Source: RGIG5952 sp045603485 (GTDB lineage Bacteria; Verrucomicrobiota; Kiritimatiellia; RFP12; JAAYLN01). Taken from it: DNA of 64,000 nucleotides. The position numbers and the translations under genes were made by a program. The notes below the pieces were generated by a model, which saw only the letters and a list, made by a program, of their open reading frames with translations, searched no databases and was not told the origin of the DNA. Shown here one piece after another: positions 8,813-18,038 of this stretch (positions are counted from its first letter, which is position 1; every line of letters begins with the position of its first letter). Where the stretch lies: the NCBI GenBank assembly GCA_045603485.1, contig JAZUMF010000005.1:41385-105384 (forward strand), given 5' to 3'.

Positions 8813-11800
8813 ATGCAAAAAAGAAGCCAATGTAATAAATCGCATATCGGGACGCTCGCGGCAATTTGCCTTTGTGCGGCGTCATGTGCGTTTGGGCAGG
8901 CTCAGTTGCCGCCTGAATTGGAACAAGGCCTTCGTTATGTTGAGGGGCTTCAGCAGTTGTTTTTGCTCGATATTGCCGATCAGGTTTTGAAGGATTTGAC
9001 GGCAAAATATCCTGAGGCCGCTGCTAGGGCTGCCACATTGGAGCTTAAGGCGGATTTAGTCCGCGGTAATTTTGATGCCGTCAAGGCTCGCATCGGCAAG
9101 GCACAATCGTCGGGTGAGAAGCCTGAGATTCTTTGGGCTATGAAGCTCGCTTTGGCGGACTCTTACTACACTTATGGTAAGAATGACGAGTGCCGCAGCC
9201 TTTACGAGCTTTTCTTCAAGGAGTATGCCGGCAAGAAGGATGCCAAGGGCAAGTCTGTTCCTATCCCTCCGGCTCTTGAGGGGCTCTTTACCGAGGCTGC
9301 CTATAAGTATGCCCATATGCTTGTGAGCATGAAGAAGCTTGATGCGGCTTTTACAATGTACGAGGTGATGATCGACTCGGGTAAGCTTCCTGACTACTTT
9401 GCCCGTCAATGTATGGCTAATATGGCAGAAATCGGCATCACTTTGGCTGAGGAAGCCGTTTCCGGCGAGAAGAAAAATGTCAAGAAGCGTGACGAGTATC
9501 TCGCCAAGGTCAACAAGGTTGCCGATAAGCTTCTTTGGGTACAGGATCTTTGGTTCGGCAAGGCTATCGTTTTGAAGGCGCATGCACTTGTCCTGCAGGA
9601 CAAGCCCGAGGAAGCCCAGAAGCTTGTAGATCGCTATATGGGTACATTGACGGCGATTCATCAGGCGCTTGTTGCTCAGGAGGAGGAGACCGGCGATCCT
9701 TTGACGCGCGAAAGTCCTATGGCCGAATGCCGTTATCTTCTTGCCGTTATGTTGAAGGATAAGGCCGAGGAGATTATGAATGGCGAGGGCTTCAACCCAA
9801 GCGACGCAAAGCAGCGCGAGGAAGTTTTGAAGCTTCTTCTTGGCGCCAGGGAGAATGGCCGCAGACGCGGTGATGGCGCTTATAACCACTTTGTCAATGT
9901 TTACCTGCGTTATCCGGAGTCCAACTGGGCTGCCGATGCCGGCGAACAGTCGGAGATTGTCCGTGAGTGGCTTGTCAATACTTTCGGCGGTAATGTCAAG
10001 ACTGTTGTGACTGCCGAGCAGACGGCACGCGTTCGCGCAATTCAATATCGTGACGCCCGTACGCTCTTCGCGCAGGGACAGATTGCCTCTGCCAAGGATA
10101 GGCTTATCAAGGTTCTGAATAGCTTCCCGGATGTGCCGGAATCCATTCCCGCACTCGGCGATTTGGCAAGATGCTATATGCAGACTCTGGTTGAGGATGC
10201 CGACGCTTTGATGTATGCCGAGATGGTGATAGGCCATTTGGCAGAGCGCTTCTGCGCCCGTAAGGATATGATGAACGCTGCCGGCGATGAGCTTATCCGT
10301 ATTGCCGAGTATTGGACGGAATGCGGTCGCCCAGATCTTCGTCTTGATACTTATGGTAAATTCTTCAGGCTTTATCCTTCGCATCCGTCATGCGTTTCAT
10401 ATCTCTCTTCTTTTGCCGAGAAGGCTTTTCAGGATAAGGACTACCCCCATGCGATCGAGTATTACTCTGTCGTGGCGGAGTCATACACCAACTCTCCTCG
10501 CGCCTTTGACGCGCTTTCGCGTTTGGCGACAATTTTTGAGGAAGAGAAGAATCACGATAAGCTCGTTGCCGTCTTGGACGATTTGATTGCCCGCCTGTCG
10601 GCACAGCCTCGTCCTACACAGCAGCTCTTCTCATCCCGTTATCGCAAGGCTTCCGCTGTCCGCAACCATGCTTTGGAAATTATGCGCAGCGGAACAACCA
10701 ATGAGGCGGATATCGCCAAGGCAACCCGTGAGTTGACCTATTCGGTGAAGTACTTTGACGACCTTGCAAACGATCTCAAGAATCCTCCGCCATCGGCTCA
10801 GGTTGATGATAAGGAGCGTGCCCAGAATGCCAAGATTCGCGAGATTGCCATATTTAATAAGGCATTGACCTTGACGCAGCTTCCTGTTGCAGATGAGGTT
10901 CGCCGTGAGAAGATGCGCGATTTGGCAATTGTTACATACGAGGAGTTAATCAAGGACTACCCGAAGGGTGATGCGGCTCCTACGGCTCTTATTCAGGTCG
11001 GTTCTATCTATGCGATGCGTAAGGATGCGGAGAAGGCTGATGCTGCGCTTTCCCGCCTGCGTAAGGATTATCCCGAGTCGGAGCAGGCTAAGAGCGCATT
11101 GCCTCTGATGGCCGAGAACCTGATGAAGCTCGGTATGCGTGAGCAGGCTGTCGCCCGTTACCGTGAGATGTTTGCATCGTCAGGTGCCGAATATTCCGAC
11201 CGCGATATGCTTAATGCTGCAAATGCTCTTCTTGAGGCTAAGGAATATGACCTGTGCCGTACGGCAATCGATAAGGTGCTTGCAAGGGCTGAGGCCAAGT
11301 CTTCGTCTGCAATTCAGGCGAGATTTGCCGAGTGCCGCCTTCTTGTCGCAACGAAGGACTACACCGGCGCAATCGATAAGCTCAAGGCGTTTGTAAACGA
11401 CTTCTCAAATATGGCGCTCGTCGTCGACGCATATATGCTTTTGAGTCAGGCCGCCTCCGAGGCCGGCCTTGTTGAGAAGGATGAGAATCGCCGCTTTGAT
11501 CTCTTCAACGACTCAATCTCTTCTATGAAGGAGGTTAAGAAGCGTCGCACTAACGATGTCGAGGTTGCCCAGTGCGATATTGAGACCGGTCGTATTATGG
11601 CCCGCAAGGCTAAGGCCGAGGCTGAGTTCGGTAATGCCACCAAGGCTCGCGACTATCGCGGCAAGGCTCTTATTTCGTATCAGAGCTTTATCGACAATAC
11701 GCCCAAGGGCAATGCCAAAATGCTTCCGCTCGTCGAGACCGCCTTCTATGAGTCGATTCCGCTTTTGATCGACCATGGTCAGTGGGAGGTTGTCTCTGAC

Positions 11801-11950
11801 AACTGCTCCGAGTATCTGAAGCGTTTCCCCTCCGGTCGTTATGCAAGCCAGTTTAACGCCTGGAAGAATCAGGCCAGAATTGAGCTTGGAGAGGGCGGTG
11901 AGAAGCCCGCCGCCGAGCCAACAGCCGAGCCCGCCGCGGCGGCTCAATAA
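8813..11950 (+). CDS. Large exported tetratricopeptide-repeat protein
   Basis: A 1045-residue protein with an N-terminal export signal (KRSQCNK, then a hydrophobic stretch ending CAASCAFG-QAQ), followed by helical repeats over almost its whole length. Repeat-like segments such as YPEAAARAATLELKADL, YDALSRLATIFEE-type and KDYPKGDAAPTALIQVGSIY resemble the TPR/outer-membrane lipoprotein YbgF/BamD style. The C-terminus is Ala/Glu/Pro-rich. I prefer the ATG at 8813 because it puts basic residues directly before the hydrophobic core. A GTG at 8759 would add 18 residues. It precedes a second TPR protein and exbB/exbD, so it may be a periplasmic partner of that energised complex. The precise function is unknown. 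Confidence 0.75.
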   Translation: MQKRSQCNKSHIGTLAAICLCAASCAFGQAQLPPELEQGLRYVEGLQQLFLLDIADQVLKDLTAKYPEAAARAATLELKADLVRGNFDAVKARIGKAQSSGEKPEILWAMKLALADSYYTYGKNDECRSLYELFFKEYAGKKDAKGKSVPIPPALEGLFTEAAYKYAHMLVSMKKLDAAFTMYEVMIDSGKLPDYFARQCMANMAEIGITLAEEAVSGEKKNVKKRDEYLAKVNKVADKLLWVQDLWFGKAIVLKAHALVLQDKPEEAQKLVDRYMGTLTAIHQALVAQEEETGDPLTRESPMAECRYLLAVMLKDKAEEIMNGEGFNPSDAKQREEVLKLLLGARENGRRRGDGAYNHFVNVYLRYPESNWAADAGEQSEIVREWLVNTFGGNVKTVVTAEQTARVRAIQYRDARTLFAQGQIASAKDRLIKVLNSFPDVPESIPALGDLARCYMQTLVEDADALMYAEMVIGHLAERFCARKDMMNAAGDELIRIAEYWTECGRPDLRLDTYGKFFRLYPSHPSCVSYLSSFAEKAFQDKDYPHAIEYYSVVAESYTNSPRAFDALSRLATIFEEEKNHDKLVAVLDDLIARLSAQPRPTQQLFSSRYRKASAVRNHALEIMRSGTTNEADIAKATRELTYSVKYFDDLANDLKNPPPSAQVDDKERAQNAKIREIAIFNKALTLTQLPVADEVRREKMRDLAIVTYEELIKDYPKGDAAPTALIQVGSIYAMRKDAEKADAALSRLRKDYPESEQAKSALPLMAENLMKLGMREQAVARYREMFASSGAEYSDRDMLNAANALLEAKEYDLCRTAIDKVLARAEAKSSSAIQARFAECRLLVATKDYTGAIDKLKAFVNDFSNMALVVDAYMLLSQAASEAGLVEKDENRRFDLFNDSISSMKEVKKRRTNDVEVAQCDIETGRIMARKAKAEAEFGNATKARDYRGKALISYQSFIDNTPKGNAKMLPLVETAFYESIPLLIDHGQWEVVSDNCSEYLKRFPSGRYASQFNAWKNQARIELGEGGEKPAAEPTAEPAAAAQ

Positions 11951-12001
11951 TCTGAATTCGTCAATGGATAATTTTTTTGAATTAGCTTGAGAGGTAAAAA
12001 C

Positions 12002-12838
12002 ATGAACATTCGCAAGTCAAAACTCTTCAACTGCATTGCCGTAGCCACATTGGCATTCGGTTTCGCTTTTACCGCCGTTGCCGCTGAGCCGGCAGCTGTC
12101 GCTAAGCCGATGCCAGGTCAAATCACGCGCAAGGATGGAACCAAGATCAGCGGTAATATCCGTTGGATGTCGCAGGGCAGAAAATATATCGTTTCGCAGA
12201 GCAATAAGGACGGCCGTTCTATTTCAACCGATGTCCCGCTTTCGGATGTGGCTCGTGTTGAGACCAGAAAGCCTGAAAAGCTTGATGCTGCGATTCGTGC
12301 GGTTGAAACAGGAAAGGGAGCTGCCGCAATTCCTGTCTTGGCACAGATTGTCAAGCAGTATGAGATGCTTGGCTGGGATGAGCCGGCAACGCGTTATCTC
12401 GCACAGGCGACGCTCGATTCCGGCAAGGCCGATGTGGCTGTCGCAATCTGCGAGAAGATAATCAAGGTCAAGCCCGAGGCCGCTTATCTTGGCGATGTAG
12501 CTCCTATTTACTGGCAGGCTCTTTTGGCTACCAATAAGAAGGCTAAGCTTACAGAGCTTATCGGCAAGGCTATAGCCACTGGCGATCGTTACGCGTCAGC
12601 TTCGGCATTGATTATGCGCGGTGATATGTTTATGGAGCAGAAGGAGCCGATGAATGCGCTCAAGGATGGCTACCTCCGCGTTGTTGTCCTTTACGAGAAT
12701 GTTCGCGCCGTTCAGCCAGAGGCTCTCTTTAAGGCAGCAAAGGCTTTTGAGGCGCTTTCTCAAAATAACAACGCAGAGAAATTCCGCTCTACTCTCCGTT
12801 CAAAATTCCCCAAGAGTTCTTACGCTAAGCAGCTCTAA
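12002..12838 (+). CDS. Exported protein with small beta-domain and TPR-like helices, unknown function
   Basis: A 278-residue protein with a clear signal peptide (NIRKSKLFNCIAVATLAFGFAF, likely cleavage after AVA). After it comes a short beta-rich segment (GQITRKDGTKISGNIRWMSQG), similar in style to the small domains often placed before TPRs in planctomycete and verrucomicrobial ExbB clusters. Helical repeats follow (roughly residues 95-278). The ATG at 12002 has GAGAGG 7 nt upstream. It sits between the large TPR gene and exbB, so it is probably part of the same periplasmic assembly. I do not recognise a named family. Confidence 0.65.
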   Translation: MNIRKSKLFNCIAVATLAFGFAFTAVAAEPAAVAKPMPGQITRKDGTKISGNIRWMSQGRKYIVSQSNKDGRSISTDVPLSDVARVETRKPEKLDAAIRAVETGKGAAAIPVLAQIVKQYEMLGWDEPATRYLAQATLDSGKADVAVAICEKIIKVKPEAAYLGDVAPIYWQALLATNKKAKLTELIGKAIATGDRYASASALIMRGDMFMEQKEPMNALKDGYLRVVVLYENVRAVQPEALFKAAKAFEALSQNNNAEKFRSTLRSKFPKSSYAKQL

Positions 12839-12869
12839 TCTGATTTTACATCATCTTGATTATTTTAGG

Positions 12870-12898
12870 TTGCTATTTTGCGATAACTTTGCTATTAT
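12870..12898 (+). promoter_or_regulatory. Candidate promoter upstream of exbB
   Basis: TTGCTA (12870-12875), a 17-nt spacer and TATTAT (12893-12898) lie in the 173-nt gap before exbB. The -10 is 5/6 to consensus, the -35 is 4/6. This would leave a leader of about 105 nt, in which I see no clear structured element. Confidence 0.45.
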
Positions 12899-13011
12899 TT
12901 CGTAAGTCAGTGGAGATTGCATTAGACACCCTAAAGGTTCTTGATGATGATTTCAACAGTTCTTTTTCACCATTAACTTAAACAACTACCCCATACAGGA
13001 AACAAACTAAC

Positions 13012-13842
13012 ATGAACAAGATGCTTAAGATTGCTTTGATGTCTGCCGGTGTTCTCGCTTCCGGTTTTGTATATGCTCAGGAGGATGCTCCTGCAGTGCC
13101 TGATTTTGCAGCACCTGCCGCTCAAGCCGCAGCACCTGCCGCCGACAGCGATGTGTCGATTGAAGAGTCTGCCGATGCGAAGAAGTCCGGCGCCGCAAAG
13201 AGCAAGGATTCAACATCGCTTATAGCTGTTATCTTTGGTTCCGGCTGGCTCGGCGTTATTCTCTGGCTTGCCCTCTTCGGTTCGGGTGTCGCTGCTATCT
13301 ACTTTGTCGTTGACTGCGCGATCCTTATGAAGGAGGATAAGATGATTCCCGCTGCCCTTATCGAGAAGGTTTCAGCCGCTATGGGTGAGGGTGATGTCCT
13401 TAAGGCACTCAAGGTTTGCGAGAACGATCCTTGTCCTTTGGCCAATGTTCTTTCGGCAGGCTTCCAGCATGTCGAAGAGGGCTTTGAGGTAATTCAAGAG
13501 GCTGTCAATACCGCTGCCGATATTGAGAACGAGCGTCTCACTCAGCGTATCAACTGGATTTCTGTCTGCGGCAACATCTCGCCTTCACTCGGTCTTCTCG
13601 GTACCGTTCAAGGTATGATTATGGCATTCGCCGGTCTTGCCACCGGCGCACCTGATGTCGGCGCGCTCGCACTTTCAATTTCGCAGGCTCTATGGACGAC
13701 TGCCGGCGGTCTTGTCGTATCTATCCCATCTGTCTGCGCTTACTATGTCATCCGCAACAACGCAGCCCGTTTGGTTCTCCGTATGTCTGCTCTTACCTTT
13801 GAGCTCATCAAGGACCTTCGCCACGTTGAAGTCGTCGAATAG
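13012..13842 (+). CDS. exbB: MotA/TolQ/ExbB proton channel family protein
   Basis: A 276-residue inner-membrane proton channel subunit that, with ExbD, converts proton-motive force into work on an envelope partner. A cleavable signal peptide (ends VYA-QED) and an Ala/Pro-rich linker precede the three-helix core: TM1 about 75-105, TM2 and TM3 about 180-250. The family signature is seen in ISPSLGLLGTVQGMIMAF and in ISQALWTTAGGLVVSIPS. The extra N-terminal exported domain is common in this bacterial group and absent from E. coli ExbB. AGGAAA lies about 10 nt before the ATG. exbD genes follow at once. Confidence 0.92.
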   Translation: MNKMLKIALMSAGVLASGFVYAQEDAPAVPDFAAPAAQAAAPAADSDVSIEESADAKKSGAAKSKDSTSLIAVIFGSGWLGVILWLALFGSGVAAIYFVVDCAILMKEDKMIPAALIEKVSAAMGEGDVLKALKVCENDPCPLANVLSAGFQHVEEGFEVIQEAVNTAADIENERLTQRINWISVCGNISPSLGLLGTVQGMIMAFAGLATGAPDVGALALSISQALWTTAGGLVVSIPSVCAYYVIRNNAARLVLRMSALTFELIKDLRHVEVVE

Positions 13843-13878
13843 TTCTTTACGGTCATCCCCTGAAAAAGGAGAACTTAA

Positions 13879-14328
13879 ATGGCCCGAAAGAGAATAACCA
13901 GCGGCGATGGAGGAGAGATGAATATGACGCCGATGATCGACGTCGTATTCCAGCTCATCATCTTCTTTGTCGTTACGCTTAAGATGACCAAGGAAATCAA
14001 CAAGGAGATTGTCCTTGAAGATGGTCGCCACGGCGAAACGATTACGCAGGAGAATATGCCAATCCAGACGGTTGTCATTGAAGTAGACCGCCGTCGCTTC
14101 GGCCGTAGTCGTGGAAGGGTGTCGATTAACAACGCAACCTTGAATGATACGCAGCTTCGCAATATCATTCAGGCGCGTATCGGCAAGTTCGGTTCTTTCC
14201 CCGTTTTGATTCGTGCAGATAAAAAGGCAAAGCATGACGATGTGAAGCGCGTTATGGATATCTGCACGGCATGCGGATGCTGGAAGATCGGTTTTGTGGC
14301 TATTCAAGAGCATAAGGCTAAGGATTAA
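13879..14328 (+). CDS. exbD: ExbD/TolR biopolymer transport protein, copy 1
   Basis: A 149-residue bitopic protein with a short cytoplasmic N-terminus and one transmembrane helix carrying the conserved proton-binding aspartate (D21, in MNMTPMIDVVFQLIIFFVV). A periplasmic TolR-like alpha/beta domain with LIRADKKAKHDDVKRVMD follows. AAGGAG lies 7 nt upstream. The segment around 75-95 is unusually basic (DRRRFGRSRGRVS). It is adjacent to exbB and a second exbD, a duplication typical of clusters in which two different ExbD chains may form a heterodimer. Confidence 0.92.
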   Translation: MARKRITSGDGGEMNMTPMIDVVFQLIIFFVVTLKMTKEINKEIVLEDGRHGETITQENMPIQTVVIEVDRRRFGRSRGRVSINNATLNDTQLRNIIQARIGKFGSFPVLIRADKKAKHDDVKRVMDICTACGCWKIGFVAIQEHKAKD

Positions 14329-14340
14329 GTGAGGTTTTGA

Positions 14341-14736
14341 ATGGCTAAGCGACTTAAAAGTGATGAAGCCAAGGTCGAGATGACACCGATGATTGATGTC
14401 GTCTTTCAGCTCCTTATTTTCTTCGTCGTAACATTGAAGCAGGAAGATATTCTTTCAAAGCTTATGGCATCTCGCCCGGCTCCCGATCCTAATGCCAAAA
14501 AGGAAGAGCAGCCTGATCTTATCAATATCGAAATCAACAAGTATGGTTTCGTTGTAAAGGGCAATGCCGTATCTTTGGAGGGACTTGATAGGCAGATGCG
14601 CCGTTATGCGGCAATGTCTACATCTGCCAATGTCCTTCTGCGCTGTACTTCTGACTCTCCTCATCAGTTCCTTGTGCAGGCACTTGATATCTGCTCAAAG
14701 TATAAGATGAAGAATTTGTCAATTTTCAGTATGTAG
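14341..14736 (+). CDS. exbD: ExbD/TolR biopolymer transport protein, copy 2
   Basis: A 131-residue paralogue of the preceding gene. The transmembrane helix with the key aspartate D19 (MTPMIDVVFQLLIFFVV) is intact. The periplasmic domain differs strongly from copy 1 (DLINIEINKYGFVVKGN, then VLLRCTSDSPHQFLVQALDICSKYKM). It begins 12 nt after copy 1 with GAGG as ribosome site. A strong terminator follows, ending this transcription unit. Confidence 0.92.
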   Translation: MAKRLKSDEAKVEMTPMIDVVFQLLIFFVVTLKQEDILSKLMASRPAPDPNAKKEEQPDLINIEINKYGFVVKGNAVSLEGLDRQMRRYAAMSTSANVLLRCTSDSPHQFLVQALDICSKYKMKNLSIFSM

Positions 14737-14756
14737 CGTTCTTATATTGAAGCGCG

Positions 14757-14807
14757 GCCCGTGGTCACGGCTGGCTCCGGGTCAGCTTTGACCATGGGTC
14801 TTTTGTT
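14757..14807 (+). terminator. Intrinsic terminator after the exbBD genes
   Basis: A long GC-rich hairpin in which GCCCGTGGTCACGGCTGGC pairs (with several G-U wobbles) with GTCAGCTTTGACCATGGGT, followed directly by a T-rich tract (CTTTTGTTT). It lies 20 nt after the second exbD and just before gspF, so it separates the two blocks. Confidence 0.78.
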
Positions 14808-14824
14808 TATAATGGAGTTTTAAT

Positions 14825-16087
14825 ATGCCCAAGTTTAATTTTATCGCAACAGATGCCACCGGTAAGGAAGTGCGTTCTACCATTGAGGCGACAACGCAGG
14901 CTCAAGCTATTGCACTTATCCGCGCCAAGAATCTCTTCCCGACTGCAATCGGACAAGCCGACGGCAGTAAATCCGCCGCCAAGGTAGAGGCCAAAAAGAC
15001 CGGGATGAATGCCGAGATTAAACTTCCGTCATTCTTAAAACCCCGTGTCAAGCAAAAGGACTTGACGACTACAACGCGCCAGCTTGCAACTCTTATGGCG
15101 GCCGGTTTGCCGTTGCTTCGCAGCCTTCGCGTTCTTGAGCGTCAGTGTGCAAATCAGACGATGAAAGAGACGCTTCATGCGATGGGCGAGTCGGTTGAAT
15201 CCGGTAACTCATTCTCCGAAGCTCTTTCATCGCATCCCAAGATATTCGACAACCTCTATGTAAACATGGTCAAGGCCGGTGAAGCCGGTGGTGTTATCGA
15301 GCTTGTCTTGAACCGTCTGGCAGAGTTTATGGAGAAGTCGCAAAAGATTACCAACAAGGTCAAGAGTGCAATGACCTACCCGATGGTTATTCTTATTGCG
15401 GCTATCGGTATTACCAGTGTCTTGATGCTTACCGTTATTCCAAAGTTCGAGGAAATCTTTACCGACCTTTTGGAGGGTAAGCAGCTACCCGCAATTACCC
15501 GCATGGTTATCGGCATTTCCAATGCCTTGCAGCATTACTTCATCTTTATCGCCATGGGCATTGCGGCTATCGTAATGATCGTTTCTTTGGCTCTCAAGAC
15601 TAAAGCGGGCCGTGATTTGCGCGATCGCCTAAAGGCTAATCTGCCAGGTCTCGGCTCATTGACGAGGCGTACTTGCATTGCCCGTTTGACCCGCACATTG
15701 GGCACTCTTCTTTCGTCAGGCGTTCCTCTTTTGCAGGCTCTTGCGATTGTCCGCGATACGGCAGACAATGTAATTTACTACAACGCTCTGCAGACCGTTC
15801 ACGACGGTGTCAAGGAGGGTGAAAATCTCTCTAACCTTATTGAGCAGACAAAGGTCTTTCCTCCGATGGTTGTCGGTATGATTGATGTCGGCGAAGAAAC
15901 TGGTGCTATTGCTGATATGCTTACGCGTATCGCAGATACATACGATGACGAAGTTGATAATGCCGTGTCGGGCTTGACTTCACTCCTTGAGCCTATGGTT
16001 ATTATTCTCTTGGCAGGTATTGTCGGTACTATCGTTATCGCTATGTTCTTGCCCCTTATCTCCGTTATCTCCTCACTCAACGGTTAA
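14825..16087 (+). CDS. gspF: Type II secretion / type IV pilus inner-membrane platform protein (GspF/PilC)
   Basis: A 420-residue platform protein that couples a cytoplasmic ATPase to pseudopilus assembly. The N-terminus (KFNFIATDATGKEVRSTIEA) is the typical substrate-facing small domain. Two homologous T2SSF domains follow: one beginning at LTTTTRQLATLMAAGLPLLRSL and the second near FTRTL-type LTRTLGTLLSSGVPLLQAL. Three transmembrane helices are at about 196-216, 240-260 and 392-412. It is followed by eight pseudopilin-like genes. The ATPase (GspE), secretin (GspD) and prepilin peptidase are not in the window. Confidence 0.93.
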   Translation: MPKFNFIATDATGKEVRSTIEATTQAQAIALIRAKNLFPTAIGQADGSKSAAKVEAKKTGMNAEIKLPSFLKPRVKQKDLTTTTRQLATLMAAGLPLLRSLRVLERQCANQTMKETLHAMGESVESGNSFSEALSSHPKIFDNLYVNMVKAGEAGGVIELVLNRLAEFMEKSQKITNKVKSAMTYPMVILIAAIGITSVLMLTVIPKFEEIFTDLLEGKQLPAITRMVIGISNALQHYFIFIAMGIAAIVMIVSLALKTKAGRDLRDRLKANLPGLGSLTRRTCIARLTRTLGTLLSSGVPLLQALAIVRDTADNVIYYNALQTVHDGVKEGENLSNLIEQTKVFPPMVVGMIDVGEETGAIADMLTRIADTYDDEVDNAVSGLTSLLEPMVIILLAGIVGTIVIAMFLPLISVISSLNG

Positions 16088-16125
16088 TGCCCGTTTTCCC
16101 GGGCAAAAGAGAAAGGTAATAAGCA

Positions 16126-16944
16126 ATGAAGGCTAAAAATAAAGAAGGCTTTACCCTTTTGGAAATTCTCGTTGTTCTCGTCATTATGGCACTTTTGATG
16201 GGGATAACCTTTCGTCTGACTAATTCGGTTAAGTCTGCACGAGAGGTCAGCGATACGATGAAGAAGCTGCAGAATCTCAATGCCGCGATTTCTGAGTATC
16301 ATGCCGAATACGGAATTTATCCTCCAGTAAAGATGGCTGTCGATAATGACGGTCGCACTTCAGAATGCGACAAATATCCGGGTTCAGAGATTGCGTATTC
16401 TCTCCCTGATGTCACGACAATAAATGGCTTTGATCACAAACTGGGTCTCGTCTCGTATCTTGTCGATAGGACAGATATTTGGGGGAATGGACAGCTTACT
16501 TTGGGTAGTATCTACAAAAACGCAAGTGAAGCCTTTCTAAAGGATGTTTTCGGTCCAGATAGCGAATGGAGCGAACACGGAAAGGGCCTCTCTGACGAGG
16601 GCGGCATGGCGACTGATTTAAATGATCTCTTAGCTCCATCAAGGCGCGATAGAAACTTTATCAGGAAGATCAGGCCATTTGTCAGGGCTGCAGTGACGGA
16701 TTATGGTTGCCATGATCCAACCAAGAAAGATAAGCTTCATTACAAGTTTTCAGCAGTTGATGCATGGGAGAGGGATCTTGTCTATATTTGCCCGCCTCCA
16801 TATTCTTCCTTCTCGCTCTTTTCACTTGGCAGAGACGGCAGGTGTGTCGCCTCAGATCCTTTGAATCGCGATGCCGAATGTCCCAAATGCGGAGAGCTCC
16901 ACAACAAGGATAATATCTATGCAGGAGTTGATGACAATGATTAA
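16126..16944 (+). CDS. Pseudopilin, GspG-like with cysteine-rich tail
   Basis: A 272-residue protein with a class III prepilin leader (MKAKNKEG, cleavage before FTLLE) and the E5 residue. A long hydrophobic helix follows (ILVVLVIMALLMGITF). The C-terminal region has the major-pseudopilin style PPPYSSFSLFSLGRDGR. Beyond it is a tail with CPKCGELH, suggestive of a metal-binding knuckle but with too few visible ligand pairs to be sure. At 272 residues it is longer than a typical GspG (about 140). AAAGG lies upstream; it overlaps the next gene by 8 nt. Confidence 0.85.
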   Translation: MKAKNKEGFTLLEILVVLVIMALLMGITFRLTNSVKSAREVSDTMKKLQNLNAAISEYHAEYGIYPPVKMAVDNDGRTSECDKYPGSEIAYSLPDVTTINGFDHKLGLVSYLVDRTDIWGNGQLTLGSIYKNASEAFLKDVFGPDSEWSEHGKGLSDEGGMATDLNDLLAPSRRDRNFIRKIRPFVRAAVTDYGCHDPTKKDKLHYKFSAVDAWERDLVYICPPPYSSFSLFSLGRDGRCVASDPLNRDAECPKCGELHNKDNIYAGVDDND

Positions 16945-17479
16945 AAACCAATCTAAAAAGGCGGGCTTTACCCTTGTTGAGATGATTACCGTTATGATAA
17001 TCATCACCCTTTTGATGTCCGTCTCTACAGCTGCAATTATCGGTGCCAAGCGCAATGCCTCGATGACTCGCGCCCGTGATTTAGGCCGTCAGCTTTGTAT
17101 TGCCTGGGGAGCCTACTTGATGGATCAGCGCTCCTTCCCTGCAGAGTCTGAATTTCCCGACAAACCCAATGGCGACAACTATTTTGAAGCTTCTGCCAGA
17201 AATCTCGGTAAAAAACTCAACAGGGTTTACAATAAAAAAGGTAAAATTATCGGTAAAAAGGTCTACTTTGAGCTTTCAGAGGAAGAGTGCGAGCCAAGTG
17301 GCAAGGACGACTTTACCGGAACCGGCCTTTTGAATGATTGGAAGTGGCCGATTTGCTTTACATTGGATTTTGACCTTGACGGCAAGGTCAAAACTATAGA
17401 AAATCAAGATGTCAATGCAAGCGCATGTGCCTATTCGCGGGTTTTGAAGAGCGGTAAGAAGAAGGTTATTTCCTGGTAG
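16937..17479 (+). CDS. Pseudopilin
   Basis: A 180-residue protein with the prepilin leader MIKNQSKKAG cleaved before FTLVEM (E5 present) and a hydrophobic helix with MIIITLLMSVS. I chose the ATG at 16937, which has AGGAG 9 nt upstream; the ATG at 16931 is only 3 nt from that site. The soluble domain includes DFDLDGKVKTIENQD, an acidic loop like the Ca-binding region of major pseudopilins. It overlaps the previous stop by 8 nt. Confidence 0.82.
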   Translation: MIKNQSKKAGFTLVEMITVMIIITLLMSVSTAAIIGAKRNASMTRARDLGRQLCIAWGAYLMDQRSFPAESEFPDKPNGDNYFEASARNLGKKLNRVYNKKGKIIGKKVYFELSEEECEPSGKDDFTGTGLLNDWKWPICFTLDFDLDGKVKTIENQDVNASACAYSRVLKSGKKKVISW

Positions 17480-17489
17480 GGGTTTTAAT

Positions 17490-18038
17490 ATGAAAAAGCA
17501 CGGTGGTTTTACTTTGATTGAACTGTTGGTTGTCATAGCAGTCTTGGCAATTTTATGCACTATCGTTATCGGTGCGTCATCTATGATTACGCAAACATCA
17601 AGGGAACGCCGCTTTACCATTACAAAGGAAGTGCTGAAGGTGGCGATTATGCGCTACCGTACCGAATATGGGGTATGGCCTGTCAGCAAAGAAGATGATT
17701 TTGACAGGGAAAAAGACGGTGTTTACTATCTGAGCACCAATAATGACAAGGTCCTTAATGCGCTCCGTACTTGCAATCAAGAGAAGAATATGAATCCCGA
17801 CGGAATCCGTTTTATTGACGAAACGACTATCTATACATCGGATGGGGATGATATGATTCCTCTTCACAAGGCAAGCGGAAACAAGGGGCATAAGATTGTA
17901 TACAGGGTGAAGAACGGCCGCATAGAAGGGACATCAAAGAAATGGGCGCTCTATGAGATAGGCTTTAATTTCCGCGATGATACGGTCACTGTTGGACCTG
18001 ACACGATGGTTGATGGGAGTGAAGATGATGAGTACTAG
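17490..18038 (+). CDS. Pseudopilin, GspG-like
   Basis: A 182-residue protein whose leader MKKHGG precedes FTLIELLVVIAVLAI, the textbook type II pseudopilin N-terminus with E5. The soluble part begins with ITKEVLKVAIMRYRTEYGVWP, matching GspG-type proteins where a helix is followed by YxxxYGxWP. The end is Asp-rich. AGGGG lies upstream; it overlaps the next gene by 11 nt. Confidence 0.85.
   Translation: MKKHGGFTLIELLVVIAVLAILCTIVIGASSMITQTSRERRFTITKEVLKVAIMRYRTEYGVWPVSKEDDFDREKDGVYYLSTNNDKVLNALRTCNQEKNMNPDGIRFIDETTIYTSDGDDMIPLHKASGNKGHKIVYRVKNGRIEGTSKKWALYEIGFNFRDDTVTVGPDTMVDGSEDDEY

Noticed and set aside
9056..10384. Minus-strand frame of 442 codons inside the TPR gene
   Set aside because: Shadow of a repetitive helical coding sequence; hydrophobic low-information product.
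14785..14813. Promoter with TATAAT at 14808 before gspF
   Set aside because: The -10 directly abuts the terminator tract, its only -35-like hexamer sits inside the terminator stem at too short a spacing, and the start codon would be about 11 nt away.
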